NCBI GenBank assembly: GCA_035048485.1
Contig: CM068585.1
Span: 56,229,910-56,293,909 of the forward strand
From: Pteria penguin
Taxonomy: Eukaryota > Mollusca > Bivalvia > Pterioida > Pteriidae
DNA length: 64,000 nucleotides
Reading direction: 5' to 3'
The translations under genes and the position numbers were made by a program. Shown here piece by piece: positions 42,988-53,743 of this stretch. The notes beneath the pieces were generated by a model, which had not been told where the DNA came from, did not search any database, and was given only the letters and a program-made list of their open reading frames with translations. The first letter of the stretch is position 1; each line of letters begins with the position of its first letter.

Positions 42988-43927
42988 GATAAGCATCTTT
43001 TGCTTTCCTCTTAAATTATGACACAAATGACTGCCGTAATGCGAAAAGGAATCAAGTGATAAAAATCACATACTTAAATTTATATATACATGCATTAAAG
43101 AAGCACTGTGTTTAATATTTGCGTTAGGTTCCATAATATCCCTACAATTGACAATACTTAAATTATATATTAATTATTAAATTTTCTAGGCGATATACCC
43201 CAGAGACAAACGAGCAAATACACAAAAAAACCATTAACATTGCCTCAACGGAGTGATACATATCTTACTTAACTCGGCAAATAAAACTCAAACAGGGAGG
43301 GACACATCTAAAACTGAATCCATCAGACCTTGACGAAAACCTCAGGATTAGCTTAAAATGCCATTTAGTATACACTGACAGCTGATAAATCTAGCTGAAA
43401 GAAAACATTTATAGAACAAAAGATCAAACTTTACATTAACAGATTTCGCTAATTGAGCAGTTTCCTGAATATTTTATGTTTCGAATTTCAGACCGAACTA
43501 ATTAAGTAACACTTCAAGAAATGCTCAAGTAATTGTATACAAGGAGTGCTACCGCACAAAATAAAGAAACGGATTTATATGAATAATATATGTTCTTTTA
43601 ACGACACGCTACATGCACTAATACCAAATTGTGTGAAACTAAAAAGCCGTCCATTTAGAAAATGGGTCCGGGTTTGGTGTACTACCCTCAGTGTTCCATG
43701 GTAACATCAGTCAGTGAAGACTCATATTCAGTGGTGGATCTAGTACCCCATTTTCAGCGGAAGTAATTTGATAACCTACATTAGTCGGGCCCATTTTAAT
43801 ATTTTTTAATACAAATCAATTACAATCTGTGAGTAGCGTAATAGGTTATCGGCTATATGCTTTTTTAGTGTTATGTCAACGGCTGCATTGTTCAAACATA
43901 ATTGCTGTTTTATCCGAGGGCATTACA
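42988..43927. other. spacer, nothing recognised
   Basis: No motif-bearing frame. A region around 43640-43760 has slightly higher GC but no identifiable repeat. Confidence 0.45.
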
Positions 43928-44448
43928 AGTTTAGTTTTCAGTGCTTTTGTACTGACATGAAATATATATTTCATATTTTCAGTCATCAAATTAAGTAAAT
44001 CACTCTAAAACTAAGGAGTATCTCCCTCATGCATAGCTCTGTCCATAGATTTCTTTGGTTCACTGTTCGGTCATTTAGGTTTCAACACTGCTATTCAAAT
44101 ATTTATATATTATGAGAATTCCAATAATTCCATTATTAATATAGAACACATATACCTTTCACTTTTGTGACCAGATGCACATTTCGACAACGTATGTCTC
44201 TTCAGTGATGCTCGTGGCCAAAGAATTGGAATTCTCATAATATATAAATATTTGAAGAGCAGTGTTGCAACCAAAATGACTGAAAAATGACCCAAAGAAT
44301 CAATCTAAGAATAGAACTATGCTTGAGGGATATATTCCTTAGTTTTAGAGTGATTCACATAATTTCTTGACTGAAAATTTTAAGTATATATAGTACATGT
44401 CAGTACTGAAATGTAGACCGTCAGTACAAAAGCACTGAAAACTAGACA
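43928..44448. repeat. foldback element with about 200-bp arms
   Basis: Left arm 43928-44125 and right arm 44225-44448 are inverted copies with moderate divergence (CAGTGCTTTTGTACTGAC opposite GTCAGTACAAAAGCACTG; ATGAGAATTCCAAT opposite ATTGGAATTCTCAT). The loop carries AGATGCACATTTCGACAACG and CTTCAGTGATGCTCG, which recurs at 44521-44586 and in reverse at 14430-14470. Confidence 0.8.
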
Positions 44449-45221
44449 TATGATGCCCTCTGGGGCTATCAGTCCACTAGCAGTGACACCGGCCTAGTGA
44501 TTATAATTAATATAGAACACATATACCTTTCCATTTTATGCACCAGATGCGCATTTCGACAACTGATGGCACTTCAGTGATGCTCTCAAAACTAAATGTT
44601 CACTTTACACTTTATTTCCTCGACGTCTATTGTCTCTTATACCTGATCGGCATAGAAAACAATATGTGTATAGATACGCTAATTAACTTTGTATTGCTTT
44701 TACTAAAGTTATCCTTCTTTGAAAAGTCAACTATTATGTAGCGGAATGGTTAGAGTCTTCATGACTTGATGACAGGGATTTATATAAGCAGTGAATAAAG
44801 TCATAATACGAGCCATGGCTTTTATTGATCAAAAAGTGTTGACTGTCCTGGTATAAGATTCGATTTCGAAGTGTATATATCAACCTGGTAGATTTCATTC
44901 CGAGCTTAATAGGCAGACAGTCGTAGAACACAGGGTCAAGGGCACAACCCAAGTCCAAAAAACATGACAATAAATATTATACGAGCAATCACGGACCCCT
45001 GTTAAAACGGAGATGGGATCAGGTGCCATGGAGAGGTAAGCATCCCTGCCGACCGCTCATCACGACGTAATGTCATCAGTGCATGCTAATTAGTATTATT
45101 CACAGTCATAGAAGACGGAAACGGCACAGCAGTGGTCACAAGCGATAGATTTCAGTAAAGAGATAAAATAGAGGGTGTAATGACTGAAATAAAGAAGACA
45201 ACATGTAAAGATGATGGATAA
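44449..45221. other. repeat-derived spacer
   Basis: A loop-like repeat piece lies at 44510-44590 and a degenerate dispersed-repeat core (GGGATCAGGTGCCATGGAG) at 45014-45060. No gene recognised. Confidence 0.45.
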
Positions 45222-45639
45222 ATCCAAACCGTAAATCAGAAAATCATGACACCAAAGGACAACAAATCAGTGAAAACGAATAGGAAACAACGAAGTATGT
45301 CTACTTGAAGAGCATATGTGAACCCCATTGATGGAGTGAGATCAGGTGCCCGGGAAGAGTAAGCATCTCCTGCTTGCTAGCAACACCTGTCACATATACC
45401 CAGTAGATATAGTGAAATCGTGTAAATTCCATATATGTTTATATATGGAGAAGTTAAAGTAGGTAACCTTCTATTATAGAAGGTAGGGAGGCCCAAACTC
45501 TTTCCTTAAAAATACATGAGACACACTTTTTAGGTACCTATAAATAATTTACTTGTATCACAATGTACCAAAGAAGAAGTAAGTTACAAAGCATATTTTA
45601 TAGTCAACAAACTCTGAAAATTTCACGTGGTCATGGGTG

Positions 45640-45799
45640 CGTGGTCATTCTTATTTTTATGTCATTTCTCTGTTTACATTTTATTTATCGACTAGTTACC
45701 GCATTTCTGGTCATTTCAATTTAGTTTTCTTCTTCATAAATAACTAGCCGATGAAAAAAATGTAAACAGAGAAATGACATAAAAATAACAATGACCACG
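45640..45799. repeat. 59-bp-arm hairpin inside transposon copy 2
   Basis: Left arm 45640-45698 and right arm 45741-45799 (CGTGGTCATT ... opposite AATGACCACG) pair through ATTTTTATGTCATTTCTCTG. Loop of about 42 bases. Confidence 0.8.
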
Positions 45800-45847
45800 T
45801 GTTTTTCGTCAGCTCCGCCTCTTTTTGTGAGGTTTCTGTTAACGAGA

Positions 45848-45857
45848 TCTCGCGAGA
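45848..45857. promoter_or_regulatory. TCTCGCGAGA palindrome
   Basis: A perfect TCTCGCGAGA, the CpG promoter motif known in animals and bound by BANP in vertebrates, 4 bases before an ATG. In an AT-rich, CpG-poor setting it suggests a real promoter carried by the transposon. Confidence 0.55.
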
Positions 45858-45861
45858 CCGA

Positions 45862-45939
45862 ATGGCTGACACAGAAACCGGCAAATTTGAAACAGGTTGG
45901 GAAAAAATGTGTGTAGAGCCTTCAGACGACAGATCGGGG
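45862..45939 (+). CDS. candidate first coding exon in transposon copy 2
   Basis: ATG at 45862 opens 26 codons (MADTETGKFETGWEKM, then CVEPSDDRSG), followed by a strong donor GTAAGT at 45940. The TCTCGCGAGA motif lies just upstream. I do not recognise the protein and no second exon was found, so this may be the stump of a transposase gene whose body was lost. A host gene fragment is the alternative. Confidence 0.35.
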
Positions 45940-46996
45940 GTAAGTTAACGTTGCCGATCGTTTGCTTTATGTTTATATATGTTAGATATTTGCTCCATTT
46001 AATGCCGAAATGCGTAGAATCGTGCCGACCATTCCGTTTATCAAAAATGCAAGTTTACGCAACGTAAGGAATTGTGGCCCTATCATTCATTTAGGGCCAC
46101 TACTTACGGCTAACAAAAAAATAAGCTCTGTATAAACAAAAACATTTTTACCTAAATCAGGGGCGGATAACTCTTTTTAAAATGTGAAAAATATCACATA
46201 CCTTTTAATTTATCATAATATAGCTTAATCTTTTATATTAATCTACTATATGTATTATATTCATTATTTTAAAAACATAAAAACTTTTAATAAAAGTGTT
46301 ATAATCTCAAATATAAACTCTTCATAAATACAAATTGTCGTAAACTTTGGTTGATTTCAATTCCTGTTCTTTATGTCTCCTTCACGATAATCCTTCAGAA
46401 TTAACAGGAAACCTGATAATTAGTCCTTGTCTTTCATTAATATGAATACCCAGTTTATTAAGATCGCTAATTAATATCTTGAAAGCTGTTAAAATGTACG
46501 AAATGAAGGTTGATATTTGCTGGGTCAGACAGCCGGTTGAGGTGATATTACGTAATAATTTAGCCGCACAGGTGACAGGTGATCGCCCTAGACGACGTTA
46601 CTTCGATATACCCTCGATATATTGAAAATATTGCAACTTGATTAGGAAGTCAACTATTAAAGATATTACAGAATTCGTCTTGGGACTGGCTATCTGATTG
46701 CACATGACGAAGAGTCAACGCTGTCGCTGGTGTTTTCATGCGAGCGGTACTGAAAAACACACGTTTTCGAGTGCCATTTATATGTATATCGGGGAATATT
46801 AAAATTAGAATTATTTTCTATAAAGTCTTCAATACACATTTATCTAAATAAAAACTTACAAATTAAAAACCTTTATTTCTTTTTCTTTTTTTTTTTTTTT
46901 GTGAATCTTAGGTCACGCGACGATTGGTGTTTCGTAGTACCTTAACATAACTTGTTCTCTCATTGTTATTTACTTGCTCTCTCATTTTAATATCTA

Positions 46997-47157
46997 CAGT
47001 GGCAGATTTATAGGGGTCACTCCCCCTTTTTGCCACAATCATGAGTAAATGTTCAGATTTCGCCCCTAAATTGGCAGAGTATTTTGGTTTATATTGGACT
47101 TTTACTTGTGCGGTCCCCCCCCCCTTTCCCATTTCGGAAATTCTGGATTCGCCACCG
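46997..47157. mobile_element. hAT-type MITE nested in copy 2
   Basis: Counterpart of 40630-40791, with CAGTGGCAGATTTAT at one end and CAGAATTTCC-proximal TTCTGGATTCGCCACCG at the other; a few substitutions relative to copy 1. Confidence 0.7.
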
Positions 47158-48889
47158 ATATAAATACCAAAATTAATTAAAGAGTATTAAAACCATATCA
47201 TTTGAATCAAAAGAGGCTCTTAGTCTCGTCATTTTTCCTTTAACAAAAAATGTCCTCCTTAAATATGAATAAATTATCCCCTCCCACGTTCCTTTCGCAG
47301 AGGTCTAGACTTACCTGCAATTAAAATGTAAATCTGAAGTTGTAAACAGTGGGGTCAATGTAAACTAAGTGATGAAATGATGTCTTATTTTATCGCACAA
47401 TATATGTCTTGGTATTTATTACATTGAAATGTGTATTTCTCTACATAATTCTGTACGACAATACGTGGAGGTCGCCCCGAGTCAGAGGAAACACGTGTAA
47501 AATCCTATTAATAGAGCTACAAAATTACAAATAAACTATATGAAATCGTCAAATATTTAATTAATGTAAATACCAATAATCATCAATTCGAATATAAAAA
47601 TCGTTCATGGTAAGTATTAGCCCACGCGCCCACGCTGTTCTTTAAATTACATCATGAATGATGAAATGAAACTTTTGAGAAATAAAACTTTGTAAATAAT
47701 AGCTACGGGGTAATTTTTTCACAAATAAGATAATCATAATTACTTCTATAGACATTGTTTTCGTTATGTGTTCTCTTATTTGAGAACTTTATAATGTACG
47801 CTTGTTTACTATCTATATCGATCAGAGACATATATATAATGTGTATATATGTCTCTGTATCGATATAATCTAAGGACTCGTGAAAACAATATGGTGGACC
47901 GTTCTTTTGGCAAAGAGGAAGACGCTGTCTTTTTATTTTCAAATGTTTGTAGTCATTTCTTTGTATATTTTCATAAAAATGGTATCAAATGAATCGGGGG
48001 AAACATACTTATCATATATTATGGGCCGGTAGAAATAAATTAAAAACTGAAAATTATATATATATAAAACTTATGTGTGCCCACATCGCACATCGTTTTC
48101 GCTTCGGCGATCAGCTGTTTACAGGTAATGGACGTATCTACCTGAAAAACCTCACTTCACTGGATTTGATACAACCGTGACCCCGAACAACGCCAGTGAA
48201 CATACCGCTTTTATACTCATTGATTCTAAGCGCGCCGTCACTTATAAGGCAAAATAAACATCTCATTGTACCGCCGCGGTATCGTTAGATATTTTAATGA
48301 TTTTAGCTATTTTCAAATTGCCCTAATTTCTTTATTTCTACTCCAAATGAGATGAAATTTGAGAAATGAGAAGAAATCAAAATGAATATTCTAATGATAT
48401 GATTTTGATTTACATATTAAAACTATTTCCCGATAAATTATTGATGCGAAAATTGCAAACAACGCATTTTGATTAATTTGAACTTAGTCATTTGCGATGG
48501 GCCTCACTATAGAAGGTGTCAAATCTGTGTAAAATGATCGGAATCGGTCTCAGTCCCAAATATCATTTAAACTCTGGATAACGATACATCATATTGCGTA
48601 ATAAGAGCCTCGTAACGACCAAAGAAGTTCCTCAGTGATGTTGTTTGTCTAGCACATATATAACCCTGGTTGAGTAGCTTATCTGAAAGTCGCCTAGCCC
48701 TCAACGTCATTGTAATTTGAACATGCTCTGGAATAACGTATTAACTGTGATATGAGTACACCTTTGCGGGCGATGATGGAATGTTGCTACTTATGAAAGG
48801 AATGTTCGTGATAGCGAAAGTGAGATCGTCACGTTTGTCATAGAGTGAGGTGTTCAATTGACCATCAATGTCAAAAGACAACATAATGT

Positions 48890-49876
48890 CTAAATACGAA
48901 GTAGAATTACTATTTCTGTGGTTTCTTTGACCTCCAGTTCACTTCGATAGATGATGCTAAGGTAATCTGCGAATAAAGGATTATTAATTAAAAGCAAGTC
49001 ATCTATATATCTGTAAGTAAAATTGAAGCCAAGGGCCAAATGTTTCTTTCCTTGCGAAAGCAAAGACTCAATGAATTCAGCTTCGTATGAGTAAAGGAAT
49101 ATGTCAACCAGAAGCGGGGCAGTTAGTACCCAATGGAAGCCGACAATTTGTTGAAAAACCTTACCTCCAAACACCACAAAAATGTTATCGATAAGAAAGT
49201 TTAACAACTGGATGGCATCTGTTTCAGTATATTTATTCTTAGAATCAGAATTTTCCCTGACAAAGTAAGTTTTATCATGGCCTATAACTATATATTTGAA
49301 TTTGCGGCTTCGATTTTTACCAGTAAATGCATTTTGGATAATTTCCACTAATCTGTCTTTTAATTTCTGATGAGGGAGCGTTTTGTAAAGAGTCGAGAAG
49401 TCAAAGGACTTGATGGAGTGAATTTTAGTAAAATTTCTTTTTTTATTTCAGATGTTCTAGTAACTTTTTGAATTTTTTAGGATCCACGTTTAATTAATTC
49501 CACTTCTGGAATATACTGTTTCGCAATACCTATGAAGGCCAGATTTAATTTCTGATAATATTTTTGTGAGTAACATCGATACAGATTTTGTGGAACACTT
49601 CGAGGAACCAGCGATAAAGCGTCGTTTGTGAGGATTTTTGTGCATTTTTGGAATGCAATACATATATGAAAGTTCTAGATTTAATTTATTTGTATCGATA
49701 CCAAACGTATTGAGGACGGATTTATGATTTTCAAGTACTTCTGACACCGAAAAGTTCGTGAGAGTATAAGTAGGATTTCCTGGAGCTGATTTAAATCCTA
49801 ATTCTTTCACTAGGCTGTCAAAGTAACATTTCTTACAAGTAAATGTATAATTATTAGAAGCTTTATTGTCAGACAA
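48890..49876 (-). pseudogene. PLE group B reverse transcriptase (fingers and palm)
   Basis: The minus-strand frame from 49876 gives NNYTFTCKKCYFDSLVKELG, NPTYTLTNFSV, then LSYMYCIPKMHKNPHKRRFI and AGSSKCSTKS, the PLE fingers with the PKxHK motif. After a stop near 49490 and a frame change, the palm reads YTETDAIQLLNFLIDNIFVV, a damaged GFHWVLTAPLLVDIFLYSYE (normally GIPMGTNCAP), and the intact catalytic TYRYIDDLLLINNPLFADY. The thumb (ITNIPFISSNIPSSPA) continues out of frame to 48517. Dead copy; family certain. Confidence 0.85.
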
Positions 49877-49880
49877 CGAT

Positions 49881-50265
49881 CTATCGTATGCGCAAATATG
49901 ATCTTTATAGCGACCATAAAATTTGCAGAATGTTGACTTAAGATGCGATGTGTCATCCTAGTGATGGTAATTATTCTCCCAGTAGTTTGCCTCGATATAT
50001 AAAGGAACGATACTCAGAAAAATTTTGAGACACATAACCACCGTATGCGGGTGATAAAGGAATCTTGCTACTTGTAAATGGAAAGTTTACAATGTGGAAA
50101 CCAAAGTCATCACGTTTGTCATTAGATCAAGTAATAAGTAATAATCATCTCGGTCGATATTCCATAGAAGATCTAAGTAAGAAGCAGATGAATTTCAGTC
50201 TGTAGTGTCTTTAATCTACAGTGCATCGGGTTATATTGTATGTAAGTATGTATCAAATTTCTTGT
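49881..50265 (-). mobile_element. second PLE group B fragment (thumb), head to tail
   Basis: On the minus strand it has ASYLDLLWNI, FGFHIVNFPF-like and KSTFCKFYGRYKDHICAY pieces, broken by frame changes. It directly precedes the fingers of the adjoining copy in the same orientation, a tandem junction. Confidence 0.7.
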
Positions 50266-50495
50266 TATTTATAAGTGGGCACCCGTAAACCGGTTAACCA
50301 CACCAATGGAATGGCGTTTATTACATGAATCGACCGTCCTAAGTCGCTATCGTAACCACAGCACAATCGAACATTTTTGTAATGTCGTTTTTTTCCCTGT
50401 TTATTTTACTATTATCATGTTTTGTGTGCATGTCCTTGATGATTTGGGTCATACAACTTTGTCAGATGTCTTCTGTGTTCTCTTTTATAGATAAT
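50266..50495 (+). mobile_element. PLE type A2 tail fragment
   Basis: AACCGGTTAACCACACC, GACCGTCCTAAGTCGCTATC and TACAACTTTGTCAGATGTCT, ending CTTCTGTGTTCTCTTTTATAG. It faces the group B copy in the opposite orientation. Confidence 0.75.
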
Positions 50496-50988
50496 CAATA
50501 TATCTAAATGTAAAATTAAATTAAAGGTCAATTCCAATAGCTTTTTATTTTGATCAGGTTTGTACGAATAAAGGAAAAAGGTTAAAGCATGTTGCAATAA
50601 CTCACCTTGAGAGAGAAATGAGTTAATAACCGCACGATAGAAAGGCAATTTGACACGGGTATTTTTATACACCCCTCCTTGTTAAACAGAGTTCGATTTC
50701 TGTATGAAGAATGGAATAGAGCTTTAGAATCACTCCTCTATGGAAAATCTTACTTTGAAAGTGATATATTGCTATTTGATTTTTAAAGATGCAACGTCTC
50801 GTTCATTGACAAAAGTCTACCACAAATATTATTTTCAACTATTTTTTGGAGGGAGGAACAACTCTCTACTTCAAAAGTTTCTCGATCCGTCCCTGAATCA
50901 TTGTTATTATCGTTTTTTAAATTACTCGGAAACTATAATCACCTCTATCTTATATGAATTCTACAGTGTTTCCAATACGGAAATAATG
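50496..50988. other. spacer, nothing recognised
   Basis: Short frames on both strands lack motifs. Confidence 0.45.
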
Positions 50989-51235
50989 GAGCCCGTGTAA
51001 CTCAATGGTTTGTCTGCTTGGTTAGCGATCGAGGGATCCTGGGATCGATCGGTGCCATGTCCTTATGATGAGACTGTAAAACACTGAGGTCCTGTGTCCC
51101 GGTAGACGTGAAGCGTAAAAGATTCATTCCTGCTTTGGATTCGTTATATATATATAAATGTCTGTGCATTGCATCAAGCATACGTTATCTCCATGTAAGT
51201 GCATTCATTTTGGTATGGTGTGAAACAAAAAGAAC
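50989..51235 (+). mobile_element. tRNA-derived SINE, diverged
   Basis: GAGCCCGTGTAACTCAATGG (A box region), GGGATCGATCGG near the B box, then ATGATGAGACTGTAAAACAC, TGAGGTCCTGTGTCCCGGTA, a body with an internal TA run, and an end GGTATGGTGTGAAACAAAAA. Older copy of the AATC SINE family. Confidence 0.7.
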
Positions 51236-52559
51236 GCAGTGGTTGAATCAGAAATACTGAAAAAAGTCGAGAGTAGGATACTTTATTCTCATGAGCGGAT
51301 GAAAAAGATAGTTTTGAGAAATTGACATATTCATTATCAAACAACGTTCAGACATACGACAGAGACATACACAACTACATGTATATACAAATATATTACA
51401 AAGATAGTGTGTCGTGTCGAGCAATTTGTTTATTAGCTTATTGAAGGAAAAGGGTTGAAATCTTTATTTCAGTAACAGATACAGTTAATCTACTACCAGT
51501 TCCTTATTCCTTATCCTTATTAATGCATCTTTAGGGCCTATAACACCCTACTTCGGATAAAAATGACAGTTTTAACCGGATATCACTATATGCATATACA
51601 TTTACTGGGCAAAGGTCATAACATTTCTGCCCTTTCGCTCAGCTAGATCGGTGATAGTAAATACAATTTTCTTTCTTTTCTTTTTCATGTTCATGGCAGT
51701 AAATTGTGAAAAGTGTGAAATTTAGCAACACAGTAACGATGTTCAATGAAGGAAATCGCCAGGAATTTTATAAATAATACATTTTACCCCGTGAAGAAAA
51801 ATTGCAAACAGATTAAACTTAAGAAAGTTTAAAAACAAGCTTTCTGTCTTGTATCGTGCTTTAACAACATAACCTTCAAGATAAGAGATAGCAAATGAAG
51901 TACTATGTTACAATATAAAATGCCTGATATTAAATAATTTTTCTACAGAATATTTACTTAGATATGACTTAAAGTGTTATGATACACTTTTCTTGGCTGT
52001 GACATCCTCATTACAGTGCCCGTCCAAAGTCTGTGTGTATATTCAGTGTAGCTGTACACGTATTTTAGTTTGAGGGATTGCTACCCAAACCGAGGGCAAT
52101 TGCTCACTTTTGGTTTTCAGGGGTTTACAAATGATATTCTAGAGAATGTCATTTTAGTATTATTTTATATAGTCAATGTTTTTATTTTCCTCTTACTAAA
52201 GAATTATTTGTACTTATATAGAGTTGGCACTTGGCCGGTGCACTGATTCATAATTTTGTCCTACGGATCTAACCGATTTAGGGAGCTCTCACATACCAAT
52301 GTGTACCGTAACACGGAGCCTCAGGTATACTAGGTCGTCTACTGGACTGATGGAGAGGTATAGGACGATAACTCACCTTAGAAAAAAAACCCTCACAGCT
52401 GAGGTCCGATGCGATACAAATGCATGCACCTGAACCGTCTTATTAATGAAAAATATATGTAATTATATATACACAAAACCAGTGTCAATTACATAGAGTA
52501 ATAATAGAAAATAATGTGATAATTACTAGTATGATGCCATCACACATAGAGCAAAAATA
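51236..52559. other. spacer, nothing recognised
   Basis: AT-rich with a region of mixed composition around 52240-52440. No gene or clear repeat. Confidence 0.45.
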
Positions 52560-52890
52560 CTAAATAACGATGTCATACATACAGAAATAATGTGTAAAAT
52601 AACAATATCACACATAGAGAAATAATACTAAATAACAATGAAATGCATAGAGGAATAATGTGTAAAATAACAATATCACACATAGAGAAATAATACTAAA
52701 TAACAATGAAATGCATAGAGAAATAATGTGTAAAATAACAATACACATAGAGAAATAATACTAAATAACAATGAAATGCATAGAGAAATAATGTGTAAAA
52801 TAACAATACACATAGAGAAATAATACTAAATAACGATGCCATGCATAGAGAAATAATGCGTAAAATAACAATATCACACATAGAGAAATA
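52560..52890. repeat. tandem repeat, 65-68-bp units
   Basis: About five copies of a unit beginning TAAATAACAATGAAATGCAT and containing AAATAATGTGTAAAATAACA and CACATAGAGAAATAATAC. The third to fifth units lack a TCA triplet. Confidence 0.9.
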
Positions 52891-53248
52891 ATGTGAATTA
52901 ATTTACAATTACAATAATAATATAAAATAAGAATGCCACATAGAGTGATATTTACAATAATAATGTAACATAACATTGTCAAATAAAATGTCAAACCGAG
53001 TAATAATGCAAATTTACAATGTTACCCAAAGAATATTAATGGCAATGTCAAATAATGGTGACATAGCATTTACACACAAAGAGTATAATGCAATTTCGAG
53101 GTTATTTTTTTATCTATGCAGATTACATTACTCGATTCCTTTTCAGCAGCAAAGTCTCTCAGATTCATTGCATAATTCACATGGGCGGCATTATTTCTAT
53201 AGTAGTAATATTGCATTTCAAATTTATAGACTAGAGCAAGCACAAAGA
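52891..53248. other. spacer downstream of gene 3
   Basis: Continues the AT-rich character of the tandem repeat with decayed units to about 53010. No gene. Confidence 0.45.
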
Positions 53249-53254
53249 TTTATT
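53249..53254 (-). promoter_or_regulatory. AATAAA polyadenylation signal of gene 3
   Basis: TTTATT on the plus strand, about 100 bases after the gene 3 stop codon on the coding strand. Confidence 0.55.
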
Positions 53255-53351
53255 TTTTCACTATCATATCTTCACATTAAGAACGTTTTTACATGAATGT
53301 GACGCTTTGAAAAAATTTAAATGTTGGAATGGGTATTTCAGAGTTAAGAAT

Positions 53352-53743
53352 TTATGTTTCCCAGTGGAAACTCAGACGATCCAACCATTGCCCTTTTCTA
53401 CCGGACACATACAGTAACCTACTGCCCTTGAAGATCATGTTTTTGCTTTTTATTTCTCCATATGTCCCATATGTGTTTTGGCTCGTGTAAATTTTCAGAC
53501 TGTTGACATAAAGTCCGCTCGAGCCATCAATTTGTGTGATATATTCACCTGAATCAAATACAATTTCTGTAAGATTACCACAACTATCGCATCCATGTGA
53601 GTTTCCCCAAGTGTTTCCATACTTGACTTGAAACAAATAAACCATATCGGCCGATCGCAGTCTAATGCCAGTGATGTTGTTGTTATCCCAGATGCTGAAA
53701 TCTGTGAATTCATGACCTCCACTTCCACCAATGTAGTGACCAC
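53352..53743 (-). CDS. Gene 3 exon 2: jacalin/ZG16-like lectin domain
   Basis: The acceptor GATATTATCAG precedes 53743; 392 nt to the stop at 53354-53352. The open frame extends upstream to 53861, but that part is intron; the splice junction is chosen for phase agreement with exon 1. Confidence 0.83.

Larger units (their letters stand above)
45484..48509. mobile_element. TIR DNA transposon, copy 2 (3026 bp)
   Basis: Same ends as copy 1 (TAGGGAGGCCCA and TGGGCCTCACTA) with target duplication TAGAAGG at 45477-45483 and 48510-48516; ATAGAAGG gives a perfect 8-bp duplication as an alternative. The segment 45627-46113 is absent from copy 1 and contains a hairpin, a TCTCGCGAGA motif and a possible first exon. 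A nested MITE lies at 46997-47157, and a 36-bp hairpin insertion at 47823-47858. No transposase recognised. Confidence 0.88.
45222..49880 (-). mobile_element. PLE group B copy, split by a DNA transposon
   Basis: Minus-strand order: fingers (49876-49490), palm (49348-48890), thumb (to 48517), then across the inserted transposon (45484-48509) the 3' tail (45476-45222). Removing the insert and one TAGAAGG restores continuity with the homologous sequence at 13440-13760. Confidence 0.82.
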
